From positions 1 to 64,000 of the forward strand of contig CAKTUI010000008.1 in NCBI GenBank assembly GCA_934621385.1: DNA of 64,000 nt. The letters are read 5' to 3'. Both the position numbers and the translations under genes were made by a program. How positions within the stretch are numbered: the stretch's first letter is position 1; the number at the start of each line of letters is the position of its first letter. This document shows, one piece after another, positions 42,511 through 50,688 of this stretch. Source of the DNA: an uncultured Kiritimatiellota bacterium (GTDB lineage: Bacteria > Verrucomicrobiota > Kiritimatiellia > RFP12 > UBA1067). The notes beneath the pieces were generated by a model. It searched no databases. It was not told the origin of the DNA and was given only the letters and a program-made list of their open reading frames with translations.

Positions 42511-44841
42511 TTACTTGATGGCGCGGAAGAACTTGCGCATCTCGTCCGCCGTCTTGCAGGCCGCCAGACGACGATAACCGTCATCATCGCGCAAAATGCG
42601 CGAGATGCAGGCCATCAGCTGCAGATAAGGCATCTGCTCCGCATCATTCGCCAGCGTCAGGACGATGATTTCGACGGGGCTCTTGTCAATCGTCTCGTAG
42701 TCGGCGATGCAGCCGCCGGCCGTCCCCGAATTGTCCACGATTGCAACGGCTCCGACAATCCCTTGGACGCTCGCATCGCGTCCGTGCGGTACGGCGATGC
42801 CGTGGTCGAGCCCCGTGGGCATGGACTTCTCGCGGCGCATCACGGAGGCCGTGGCAGCCGCGACATCCTTCACGTGATTCGGGCACGTCTTCGCAATTTC
42901 CGCGACAATCTTCGCAATCGCCTCCTCCTTCGTCGCGGCGCGGAAGGACGGCAACATCACGAAGGCCTGCAGATAGCGGCGCACATTCCGGGGACTCTTC
43001 TTCACCTTGCACTCGTCCGACGAGGCCTCCTCGGGTTCCGTTCGGATGGGTTTGGCAATCGCACGGGCCAGGTCGTTCATCTGGCTCGCGACCTCCATCC
43101 AGGCCGTCATCACCATCGCCTCCTCGGCTGGTGTGCACTGGACATAAATCTTGTTTTCCTCGCGGCGGATGGCGATTTCCATCGCATTCATCGTCACTTC
43201 CCAAATCTCGCCCTCCTGCGAGAGAAGGGACGTGAAGAAGCCTTCCGAACGGAACTCCGCAACGAGTTTCTCCATCACGTATTCCGCAACATCCGCCGAA
43301 CTCAACGCGAAGCTGATTTCACGCGAACCGGACTGGTTGGGACGGGGATGCCGCACGCCACGGGCGGAAGAGCGGAACAGCCCGACGAGTGCAGGCGGCG
43401 CAACCACCGTCGTGATGAGCGTCATCATAATGCCGATGCCGAAGACCTCGGCGCTCAGAATCGGCCGACCGTTGACCATGGTCGAGACACCGATGCCGGC
43501 GATGATGAGGGCGACCTCACCACGCGGAATCATGCCCGCACCCACACGAAGAGCACCGCGCAGGTTGAAGCCGCAGAAAAGCGAGGGAATTGCACAACCG
43601 ATAATCTTCGCCAAAACGGCCAAACCCGTGTAAATTGCGCCAAATTCGAGCACAGGGCGCGAGCACAGGGCGCGGCAGTCGACCATCATACCCATCACGC
43701 AGAAGAAGATCGGCACGAGGAAGGTATAGACGGGCTGGAGATTCTCCTGGGTGATGTACTTGAGGTCCGTCCGGCTCAGGGCAAGGCCAATGACGTAGGC
43801 ACCAATGATGAGCGTCAGGCCCATGGCCTCGAAAAGTCCCGCAATCACGAGCGAAAGCCCGAATGCCAGCGTGGCAATCGCAACATGGCTCTTGAAGAGC
43901 TTGAGAAGCCACGAAATGCGCCGCGCAAAGAGGACACCAAGCACCGTGCCACCCAACCAAATGCCGAAGGCCTTCATTGCCACCATGCCGATGGCCGCCC
44001 ATTCGATGCCCTGCTTCGCACCTTCGCCGGACTTCGCCTGCGCGGCGATGATGCCCATGCCAATCGCCAGCACGATGATGCCGAGCACGTCGTCAATCAC
44101 GGCACCCGCCATGATCGTCACGCCCTCCTCCGTATCCATCTTGCGCCGTTCGGAGAGAATTCGCGCCGTAATGCCGACCGAGGTCGCCGTGCACATAATG
44201 CCCATGAACATCGGCGCAGGATCCATAATCGCCTTGACCAGACTCACCGACGCATCGGTTGCCAAGTAGCCGAATGTCGCTGGCATGAACTTCGGCAACA
44301 GGTAGACCGCACAGAGATCGCCGAAGAGGAAGCTCGCCACAACGCCGCCAATGCCCACCAGCGACCCGGCGAACGCAAACTTGAGGAACATCTTCAAGTT
44401 CGTCTCGATACCCGACAAAAACAGCAGAACTACGCTTGCAATTGTGCAGATACCATAAAGTTCGGGCGTCACCGCAAACGGCGCATTGCCGGTCGACTGG
44501 GCGATGAGTTCGAGTTCACCACCCCTGAACAGTCCGTACTTGAAAAGTCCCTCGCCAAAGCCGATGCCACCGAGGCACCACGGACCAATCAAAATACCAG
44601 CGCCCAACTCACCCAAAACGGACGGCAACTTGAAGAGAGAGGCCACCATGCCACCCAGTTTTGCCGCGAAAAGAATGAGGCCGATTTGTAGCGCAAGAAG
44701 CGTCATTTTGTGCGCCAAAGGAAGCTCCTCCGGCTTAAAAGTGTCACTTACGGCACCTGCCGCGCCTGTCACCTCATCAGCAAAAACACCCGCCGCAGCC
44801 AAAATGACTGCGCCCACCAAAAACATTTTCCTGTTTTTCAT
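42511..44841 (-). CDS. CPA2 cation/H+ antiporter fused to a PTS EIIA-like domain
   Basis: A 776-residue protein with a signal-like first helix, then about 12 membrane helices of a Kef/NhaA-type monovalent cation/proton antiporter (about 50-440; LPSVLGELGAGILIGP, IDDVLGIIVLAIGM with the ion-binding DD). A cytoplasmic linker (about 450-620) precedes a C-terminal domain resembling PTS fructose-type EIIA: MPTGLDHGIAVPHGRDASV contains the phosphorylatable His. Start at 44841 begins MKNRKMFLVG. The fusion suggests that ion exchange is controlled by phosphorylation or nitrogen/sugar status. No other PTS gene is present in the window. Confidence 0.88.
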   Translation of the reverse strand: MKNRKMFLVGAVILAAAGVFADEVTGAAGAVSDTFKPEELPLAHKMTLLALQIGLILFAAKLGGMVASLFKLPSVLGELGAGILIGPWCLGGIGFGEGLFKYGLFRGGELELIAQSTGNAPFAVTPELYGICTIASVVLLFLSGIETNLKMFLKFAFAGSLVGIGGVVASFLFGDLCAVYLLPKFMPATFGYLATDASVSLVKAIMDPAPMFMGIMCTATSVGITARILSERRKMDTEEGVTIMAGAVIDDVLGIIVLAIGMGIIAAQAKSGEGAKQGIEWAAIGMVAMKAFGIWLGGTVLGVLFARRISWLLKLFKSHVAIATLAFGLSLVIAGLFEAMGLTLIIGAYVIGLALSRTDLKYITQENLQPVYTFLVPIFFCVMGMMVDCRALCSRPVLEFGAIYTGLAVLAKIIGCAIPSLFCGFNLRGALRVGAGMIPRGEVALIIAGIGVSTMVNGRPILSAEVFGIGIMMTLITTVVAPPALVGLFRSSARGVRHPRPNQSGSREISFALSSADVAEYVMEKLVAEFRSEGFFTSLLSQEGEIWEVTMNAMEIAIRREENKIYVQCTPAEEAMVMTAWMEVASQMNDLARAIAKPIRTEPEEASSDECKVKKSPRNVRRYLQAFVMLPSFRAATKEEAIAKIVAEIAKTCPNHVKDVAAATASVMRREKSMPTGLDHGIAVPHGRDASVQGIVGAVAIVDNSGTAGGCIADYETIDKSPVEIIVLTLANDAEQMPYLQLMACISRILRDDDGYRRLAACKTADEMRKFFRAIK

Positions 44842-45030
44842 ATGGCAGAATAGTCTATCACATCCGCCGCCGAATGACAAGTACGCCGCCCGCTCGGGAT
44901 CGTTCTAATGCCAGACTCCGTGAATTTTGACAAATTATAAGGAAATACGCGAAATGTCACGAAGAACAACGATAGAGTTCGTCAACACGCAGAGGCGTTG
45001 CGTACGCCCGACTGAATGATAAGCCCAACC

Positions 45031-45987
45031 CTACAATGCCTCGTTAAGCTTCCGCGCCGCCTTGTCTGCAAGATGAGTGTAGCCAAACTTACGCAATCCA
45101 AGGACAAAGAGATCCTGTCCTGTACGGCAAGTCTCGTACAACCGCGTACGCCGCCCCTGTCGCCATTCGCCCAATCCCTTGTAATAAAACTGCCGCAACC
45201 CTTCGGCAATGATGAACGGCACATGCCCGTATTTCAGGCACTCTTTCAGCAAGATTAAACGTCCAATGCGCCCATTGCCATCCTGGAACGGATGAATAGC
45301 CTCAAATCGAACATGGAGGTCAAGAAGCGTTTCAAAGGACTTCTCCGCCCCCTTGTACCAGGCGAGCAGTCTGGCCATCTCACGCGGGACATCCCCCACC
45401 GCACATGTCTCCATCTCGCCGACCACATTATCCAGTTTCTTGTACGCACCAACAGCAAACCAGCCCTTTCGACTGCCACTCGTGCCGCTCTTCAACTGCG
45501 CATGGAGCATCTTGACATAGCGCTCCGTCAGTGCAGCACCTGCCGATTCAATCACAAGGTCAATGCAGCGGAAATGGTTCGCCGTTTCCACAATGTCGTC
45601 AACTGGAATGTCTTGGGCGAGATTGCCCACCATCTGCGTCTCAAATATCCAGCGCGTCTGCTCATGCGTCAGGCGACTGCCCTCCATATGGTTCGTATTG
45701 TAAGTGAAGTCAATCTGCAACCGATGGTAGAGTCCGCCAGGTATGCGCCCGCGCTTCTCGGCCTTGAGAGCCGCCCAGATGGTTGACGGCACACTCTTGG
45801 CACGGGGTTTACGCGGCGGACGCACCGCATCTGTCGGAATCTGCCACGCCTTCCCTTGAAGGTTGACACCGGGAACCGCCCCCCGTTCGCAGTAAAGTTG
45901 GACGCTACGCGGTGTCACGCCCCACTTCTTCGCGGCCTCCGCGACAGTCATATACCTTCTCTTACGAGCCTCAAATTGACAAGCCAT
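45031..45987 (-). CDS. Fic-family AMP-transferase with N-terminal HTH
   Basis: A 318-residue protein: an N-terminal helix-turn-helix (TVAEAAKKWGVTPRSVQLYCE, residues 14-34) followed by a Fic domain. The catalytic motif HPFQDGNGRIGR is complete (232-243) and a self-inhibitory motif TNHMEG ((S/T)xxxE(G/N), 98-103) is present, so activity is probably restrained by its own helix. It would transfer AMP to a protein target. A perfect -10 box ends 6 nt before the ATG (leaderless). It stands alone beside the defence operon, 180 bp downstream of its last gene; a link is possible but unproven. Confidence 0.9.
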   Translation of the reverse strand: MACQFEARKRRYMTVAEAAKKWGVTPRSVQLYCERGAVPGVNLQGKAWQIPTDAVRPPRKPRAKSVPSTIWAALKAEKRGRIPGGLYHRLQIDFTYNTNHMEGSRLTHEQTRWIFETQMVGNLAQDIPVDDIVETANHFRCIDLVIESAGAALTERYVKMLHAQLKSGTSGSRKGWFAVGAYKKLDNVVGEMETCAVGDVPREMARLLAWYKGAEKSFETLLDLHVRFEAIHPFQDGNGRIGRLILLKECLKYGHVPFIIAEGLRQFYYKGLGEWRQGRRTRLYETCRTGQDLFVLGLRKFGYTHLADKAARKLNEAL

Positions 45988-45993
45988 GCGAAA

Positions 45994-46002
45994 ATTATAT
46001 CA
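45994..46002 (-). promoter_or_regulatory. Extended -10 box directly before the fic start
   Basis: Minus-strand TGATATAAT (context ATATGATATAAT). Only 6 nt separate it from the ATG at 45987, predicting a leaderless transcript and showing that fic has its own promoter, apart from the upstream defence operon. Confidence 0.6.
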
Positions 46003-46169
46003 TATTTTCACCCCTCAGTTTTACGGACATAACTTTCGCTTCAGCATCAGCAATGATAAAATCAGACGGGGCAACTGGAAGGAAAGGATGGAGCGGCATA
46101 GAAGAGCGAGCCATGTCCTCCGAATCACCTACCTGCCCACATAAAAATGCGCGGCATCCATCCACGGGC

Positions 46170-47297
46170 TCACCGCGCCCGACGACGCAAGATGCTTCTT
46201 AACGCACCCAGTATCGCATCCTCATCCCATTGCGTATTTTCAAGTCCAAACGTAATGCGGATCGTGGACTCGGCAATCGCCTTCGGCACCCTAATCGCCT
46301 TGAGAACATGAGATACCTGCGTATTCTTCGAGTCACAGGCGGCACCCGTCGAAACCGCGATACCCTTCATATCCAGAATATGCATCACTCCCTCAGCCGA
46401 ATTGCCCGGAAACGCAACACTCACAAACCCCGGCAATCGTTTTGCGTCCGTTCCACCAAGATAGACCACATTGGGAAAGAACGACCTCATCCCTTTGCAA
46501 AATCTTTCAGCAAGCCTATTCAGATGGACTGTATTCCTTGCCATATTTTCGCAGTTATACCGCAGAGCCGTTGCCATGCCGACGATTGATGCAACATTTT
46601 CCGTTCCCGCGCGAAGGCCGTTCTCTTGTTGCCCGCCATTTAGCAACGGTTCGAGTTTCATGCCCTTGCGAATATAGAGGAATCCGATGCCCTTGGGACC
46701 ATTGAACTTATGTGCGCTCGCAGACAGAAAATCAACCCCCGCTTCCTGCACATCAATCGGGATGTGACCGACTGCCTGAACTGCATCGGTATGGAACAAC
46801 GCTCCACGTTTATGTGCGAACTCTGAAAGCAAATGAATTGGATTGATTGTGCCTATCTCGTTGTTGGCCATCATCACAGAGACAAGTCCAATCCCAGCCG
46901 TCCAGACCTTTGAAAGCCGCTCCGGCATGATGTACCCGCCACCATTACCAACTTTGGGGCGGACAAATATCACCTCGCGGCCTTTACGCGCTTCGCTTGC
47001 GGCGGCGTTTAGAATTGCGTGATGTTCATATGACGAAACAAGCAACCCGCCAGAAGAGCCCTTAATCACCCAATTGTCCGCTTCAGTACCACCACTCGTA
47101 AAGAATATCTCATCTGGTTCGGCATTGATACACTCGGCAATCGTCGCTCTCGCATCCGCGACCGCCTTTTTCGCCGGTCTCGCCCATCCATGCAGACTTG
47201 ACGGATTTCCGAAATCCTCCTTCAAGAATGGAAGCATCGCCTCCAACGCCTCTGGCATCAGAGGTGTTGTCGCGGCATGGTCGGCATAAACTTTCAT
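46170..47297 (-). CDS. Cysteine desulfurase of the defence operon
   Basis: A 375-residue PLP enzyme of the NifS/IscS group that removes sulfur from cysteine to give an enzyme-bound persulfide. Visible features: YADHAATTP start, EHHAILNAA, the PLP lysine in SASAHKFNGPKG (Lys197), GTENVASIVG and the active-site Cys321 in STGAACDS. It is the last of ten genes; its ATG overlaps the previous stop as ATGA. Because the same operon encodes a PAPS-reductase-like PP-loop protein, it most likely plays the DndA/SspA role of sulfur donor rather than general Fe-S assembly (no iscU or iscA is nearby). Confidence 0.92.
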   Translation of the reverse strand: MKVYADHAATTPLMPEALEAMLPFLKEDFGNPSSLHGWARPAKKAVADARATIAECINAEPDEIFFTSGGTEADNWVIKGSSGGLLVSSYEHHAILNAAASEARKGREVIFVRPKVGNGGGYIMPERLSKVWTAGIGLVSVMMANNEIGTINPIHLLSEFAHKRGALFHTDAVQAVGHIPIDVQEAGVDFLSASAHKFNGPKGIGFLYIRKGMKLEPLLNGGQQENGLRAGTENVASIVGMATALRYNCENMARNTVHLNRLAERFCKGMRSFFPNVVYLGGTDAKRLPGFVSVAFPGNSAEGVMHILDMKGIAVSTGAACDSKNTQVSHVLKAIRVPKAIAESTIRITFGLENTQWDEDAILGALRSILRRRAR

Positions 47298-47824
47298 TGG
47301 TAAAATCCTTGATACATTCCCAATCCAATTTCTTCTTCAAGCAAATCGGAAATACGTTGTTCAACATCCTGTGGGTAATGTGATACTGCCCATCGAAACA
47401 TTCTACACGTATAAAAACTTTCAGGGAGTTGTCGAACAAATACTTCTGGTATATCTTCTTCCGACGGCACATACTCGAATATGCCGCCTGTTACATCTAT
47501 CTTCCAGTTCTCAAACTCCCAGTGATCTGTTGCTCCTTCACGTGGCAGAACAGCTATGTGTACATTGTGTGGATAATTTTGATGCTTCGCATAGCCATTC
47601 TTGGATACGCCACAGATATAGATGGCATCCCACGAATCTTGTGGAAATTCATCCATGACAATCGTTTGTCCAGGCAAAAACTCTTTGTTAAGACGCGAGA
47701 ACCGTTTGGAGTACTTACCCTTGATTGCGTTTGTGCAATGGTGCATAGGGTTGCATCCATGAGCATACTTGGCGTACAGCCACATGAACTTGCTGCCATC
47801 GAAATTGTGAGTTAGCCGTATCAT
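47294..47824 (-). CDS. Unrecognised defence-operon protein, 176 aa
   Basis: I do not recognise this family. It is a soluble-looking protein of 176 residues with many aromatic and His residues (KYAHGCNPMHHCTNAIKGKY, NYPHNVHIAVL, DHWEFENWKIDVTGGIF) and three to four Cys. No signal or membrane helix is seen. GC is clearly lower than in flanking core genes. ATGA overlaps join it to both neighbours, including the cysteine desulfurase, so it is part of the operon. The His/Cys-rich N-terminus could bind a metal; that is only a guess. Confidence 0.7.
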   Translation of the reverse strand: MIRLTHNFDGSKFMWLYAKYAHGCNPMHHCTNAIKGKYSKRFSRLNKEFLPGQTIVMDEFPQDSWDAIYICGVSKNGYAKHQNYPHNVHIAVLPREGATDHWEFENWKIDVTGGIFEYVPSEEDIPEVFVRQLPESFYTCRMFRWAVSHYPQDVEQRISDLLEEEIGLGMYQGFYQ

Positions 47825-48429
47825 TGGTTGCCATTCTTTGGAGGTTCTGGCGTATAGAAAACAAGTCCTTCGCCTTGCTCGTTAAGCAATGAACAAGCTT
47901 CGTCTAACGTCTCATTATCGATATCATTCCATGTGTTCAAGTCTTGAAACTTGTCCATTAGGAAATGTTCGATGCCTGTGTAAGTTGTAAAGAAATGGAT
48001 TTCATAGAAATTGCAAACGGGTATTAGGTTGATGAACCCATATAAGGAATTATTGACTTTATTTTCTATGCAATAAACAATGTCCTTTTTTACACTTGAA
48101 ATATCGACAAATCTAGTCTCTTGACCATGCAGTTGTTTGGCAAATTCATCGTAATCATTAAATAGACTCTCAATAGTCGCCAATGAAGTGCCTGCGACGC
48201 AATCCCAAAATGAAGTACTATTTACTACTTTTTGCAGAATTTCGCGAGCTATTTGGTCATTGATTCCGTTAAAACGATATAGAGGAAAGTCGGGAAAATT
48301 CCCCAATTCCACCCATATTCCCGATGAATCCATAACAGTAAATTGAACACCCATATCATAAGTTTTGATGATGTTGCCAATCGTCGGCTTTATTCTCGAA
48401 AGTAGATTGATTTTTTGCTCTCGTGTCAT
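47821..48429 (-). CDS. Unrecognised defence-operon protein, 202 aa
   Basis: No family recognised. The 202-residue protein starts at 48429, with GGAGGTG about 8 nt upstream (MTREQKINLLSRIKPTIGNI). It is acidic, without membrane segments, and rich in Asn, Phe and Ile. Segments such as DIVYCIENKVNNSLYGFINL and EGLVFYTPEPPKNGNQ are the only distinctive features. It is AT-rich relative to the chromosome. Its start lies 4 bp beyond the stop of the ParB-motif gene and its stop overlaps the next gene as ATGA. Confidence 0.65.
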   Translation of the reverse strand: MTREQKINLLSRIKPTIGNIIKTYDMGVQFTVMDSSGIWVELGNFPDFPLYRFNGINDQIAREILQKVVNSTSFWDCVAGTSLATIESLFNDYDEFAKQLHGQETRFVDISSVKKDIVYCIENKVNNSLYGFINLIPVCNFYEIHFFTTYTGIEHFLMDKFQDLNTWNDIDNETLDEACSLLNEQGEGLVFYTPEPPKNGNQ

Positions 48430-48433
48430 CTTA

Positions 48434-48958
48434 TTACACCTCCGCCACCCACGCTGGAATTGAATATGATTGCCCTGTTGTGGCAAGTAATTGCAAGGCC
48501 GCACCTATCCTATGATTCCCATCCAAGACATGGAATCGTCCCATTACAGGATAAACAGCGACAGGGAGCTGATAGGTCCCGCTACGCTGAAGAATGGCGA
48601 TGTGGTATTCCGTACTCTTTCTACAATAGTCATAATCGTATGTAGGATGTCTAAAGAATAACGTACCGTTATAATTTTGAAGCAGCCCATCGATGTCCGC
48701 TAAAGATTGTTGGGTTATATTGAATATGCTTGGTATGAATGATGCAGTTCGCCATTTACAGGACGATTGCTCATGTAAGGACACTACAGAGAATATTCTA
48801 TGCCAGGGCGTGTTGTATGTGAAATCCATGCATGAGTGAAATGGCCAATTGCCCATGTCGTTAATGAGAGCCCTTATATACATATCGAACAACTGGTCTG
48901 GCATCCTTGAAAAGATGCCGCGCGCAACTGCTATATGCCGTTCTAAATGGTTGTCCAT
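48434..48958 (-). CDS. Defence-operon protein with ParB/sulfiredoxin-like motif
   Basis: A 174-residue protein. The C-terminal half has LPVAVYPVMGRFHVLDGNHRIGAAL, the core of the ParB/sulfiredoxin-like fold, where the His-Arg pair handles a nucleotide phosphate; this fold also occurs in DndB-type regulators and some nucleases. The N-terminal half (LERHIAVARGIFSRM, DFTYNTPWHRIFSVVS) is not recognised. It is much shorter than ParB and has no HTH. Located between the CxxC mini-protein and two unknown genes of the operon. An ATPase, nuclease or DNA-sensing role is possible; none is proven. Confidence 0.6.
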   Translation of the reverse strand: MDNHLERHIAVARGIFSRMPDQLFDMYIRALINDMGNWPFHSCMDFTYNTPWHRIFSVVSLHEQSSCKWRTASFIPSIFNITQQSLADIDGLLQNYNGTLFFRHPTYDYDYCRKSTEYHIAILQRSGTYQLPVAVYPVMGRFHVLDGNHRIGAALQLLATTGQSYSIPAWVAEV

Positions 48959-48975
48959 TACAAGTTCCCAATTAT

Positions 48976-49179
48976 TTATATGAACAGCTTGCAGCCTTGG
49001 GCCTTGAACTCTTCAATTTTTGCGAGGAGGTCTTCAACGGTCACACCAAGGTTCTCGGCGAGACACGGGAGGCAAAAGAACTTGGAAACATTCTCGCCAA
49101 GTAGTTTCTTGTTCAGACCGACGGCATCCCTGTCGGCCTCTCCTCCACATCCGAAGCATCTCTCTACTCGTTGTGGCAC
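48976..49179 (-). CDS. CxxC/CxxC mini-protein of the defence operon
   Basis: A 67-residue protein starting at GTG 49179, directly after the brxL stop and 7 nt after AAGGAGG. It has CFGCGG near the N-terminus, FFCLPCL near residue 36, and a helix VTVEDLLAKIEEFKAQGCKLF. The four paired Cys make a zinc ribbon or small metal/sulfur carrier. Similar small proteins occur, to my knowledge, in Firmicutes; transfer is plausible. It might carry persulfide or zinc for the sulfur-handling neighbours, but this is inference. Confidence 0.7.
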   Translation of the reverse strand: MPQRVERCFGCGGEADRDAVGLNKKLLGENVSKFFCLPCLAENLGVTVEDLLAKIEEFKAQGCKLFI

Positions 49180-49181
49180 TC

Positions 49182-50669
49182 TTACGCCTCCTTCCGTATC
49201 TTGAGAGCCGGCAGATCTTTTCCCCTGTATTGCTCGTTCATAAGGCCCATCTGGTAGCGGATGGTATAACGCATCTTCATCGCCGGTCTAAAGCAATAAC
49301 GCACAAAATCCTTCTCGGAGATGTCCGCCGGGGTGCGGACATTCGGGAATAGCAATTTTATAAATGCCGTTGAAATGCGTTTGACCGCTTCAGTGTCGCG
49401 CTCGTCTGACCCGGACGGCACGTCAATCAATTCGTCAACAACGTGTCTATAGGAGCTATCGTCACGTAGCTGATGCAGAATCGCCGTAAAATACTCGGAG
49501 TTCAAAGCCCATCCGTCGATTTTGAGCGTACTGTTCATGCGTGGGATATTCCATCCCTTAATAAAGCCGTGGAAGCGGTCAATCATCGCGGCATCTTGAA
49601 ACAGTTTAGGTAGATTAGCAAACATATAGGCATAACCATCCTGCTTCATAATTTCAGGTGCGATGTTGCCGCACAAGACAAATCCGGAGTCCGCAGAGCT
49701 GGAGTAATTGCCAACCGAGAACGTCCCTTGCTCCAGATATCCCTGCATTACGCTCCCCATGCCATCCTCAAAGATCGTCTTTTGAATTTCATCCAAGACG
49801 ATAAAGTCGTTTTGTCCGACGAGTCCAGACTCACGGCGTCCTGCATCATAGAAAAGTTTTGCGCGGGTCATCTTGTCGCTGGTGGAAAGCCAGCCATAGC
49901 GACTCACTTGCCCGAACAAGTAGGATTTTCCCGTCCCCATCGGAGCAAGCTCCATCAAATTGAGGCGTTTTTCCGCAAATGGCAGCACTCGCGAAAGCAT
50001 GGTCAATTTCATTATTTGCAGATCAGGAAGTTCTGCGTTCTCCGCTTTCGCAGCATCATACCCCTCTGCCTTATAGTCAACCGCTCCGAGAATAATGTCA
50101 ATCCATTCTTGGATCGAAAATTCATTACGTACGTCTTTGTAATAGTTCAAATCAATGTCATACGGGCAGAAGTCCCGGAATGAGAGAAGCCTTATCTTAC
50201 CGGGCATTTTAGGACGCGCCGTATCATCCGGCGGACGATATCCAAGCTCCAGCATTCCCCACGTCTCATGCCCAGATGCCAACTTGCCTCTGCACTTGTC
50301 CCAGACATCAGCATCAATCATCGTCTCGCGATTCCGAAGACCAAAATCAGGCAAAGAGAAAGTCACTTCTCCAGTGACAACGTCTATGTTTACAACAATC
50401 TTAGCGAGTAGCTTGACGTGCTCAAAGCCAACCACGATTCTGTCTTTGATGCGCGTCCAGTCATCGTGTTTTGGTATGAATTCGTGGACAAAAGAAAGCA
50501 TTTCTCCTGCGTCGAACACGCCGTCCGCATTCTCGAACCTTTGCAATAGCCAGTCGCGCATAAACGACGGCAACCCTATCGTCTTGAAGAGACTTGTCTG
50601 CGTCAAGTCCTTGAACACTGCCATCGACTCGAAGCACTTACGAAGTTTATCTGTGGTTTCCTGTGTCAT
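49182..50669 (-). CDS. brxL: BREX protein BrxL, short form without Lon domain
   Basis: A 495-residue BrxL-like AAA+ protein. Walker A APMGTGKSYLF is at residues 242-252 and Walker B DFIVLDEIQKT at 288-298; RLLSFRDFCPYDIDLNYYKD and DRFHGFIKGWNIPRM are family-typical. Long BrxL proteins (about 680 residues) carry a C-terminal Lon-type protease domain that is absent here; the length fits the shorter BrxL family. BrxL is a ring-forming DNA-binding ATPase needed for BREX immunity. The start has AGGAGG 9 nt upstream and lies 19 bp after pglZ. Confidence 0.88.
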   Translation of the reverse strand: MTQETTDKLRKCFESMAVFKDLTQTSLFKTIGLPSFMRDWLLQRFENADGVFDAGEMLSFVHEFIPKHDDWTRIKDRIVVGFEHVKLLAKIVVNIDVVTGEVTFSLPDFGLRNRETMIDADVWDKCRGKLASGHETWGMLELGYRPPDDTARPKMPGKIRLLSFRDFCPYDIDLNYYKDVRNEFSIQEWIDIILGAVDYKAEGYDAAKAENAELPDLQIMKLTMLSRVLPFAEKRLNLMELAPMGTGKSYLFGQVSRYGWLSTSDKMTRAKLFYDAGRRESGLVGQNDFIVLDEIQKTIFEDGMGSVMQGYLEQGTFSVGNYSSSADSGFVLCGNIAPEIMKQDGYAYMFANLPKLFQDAAMIDRFHGFIKGWNIPRMNSTLKIDGWALNSEYFTAILHQLRDDSSYRHVVDELIDVPSGSDERDTEAVKRISTAFIKLLFPNVRTPADISEKDFVRYCFRPAMKMRYTIRYQMGLMNEQYRGKDLPALKIRKEA

Positions 50670-50688
50670 CTTAAGATACCTCCTTCAA

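Noticed and set aside
42244..44691. 815-codon plus-strand frame opposite the antiporter
   Set aside because: His/Arg-rich antisense frame; the minus strand has membrane helices and an EIIA motif.
46170..47297. Housekeeping IscS for Fe-S cluster assembly
   Set aside because: No iscU, iscA or hsc genes are nearby and the gene overlaps defence-operon genes, so a dedicated sulfur donor is more likely.
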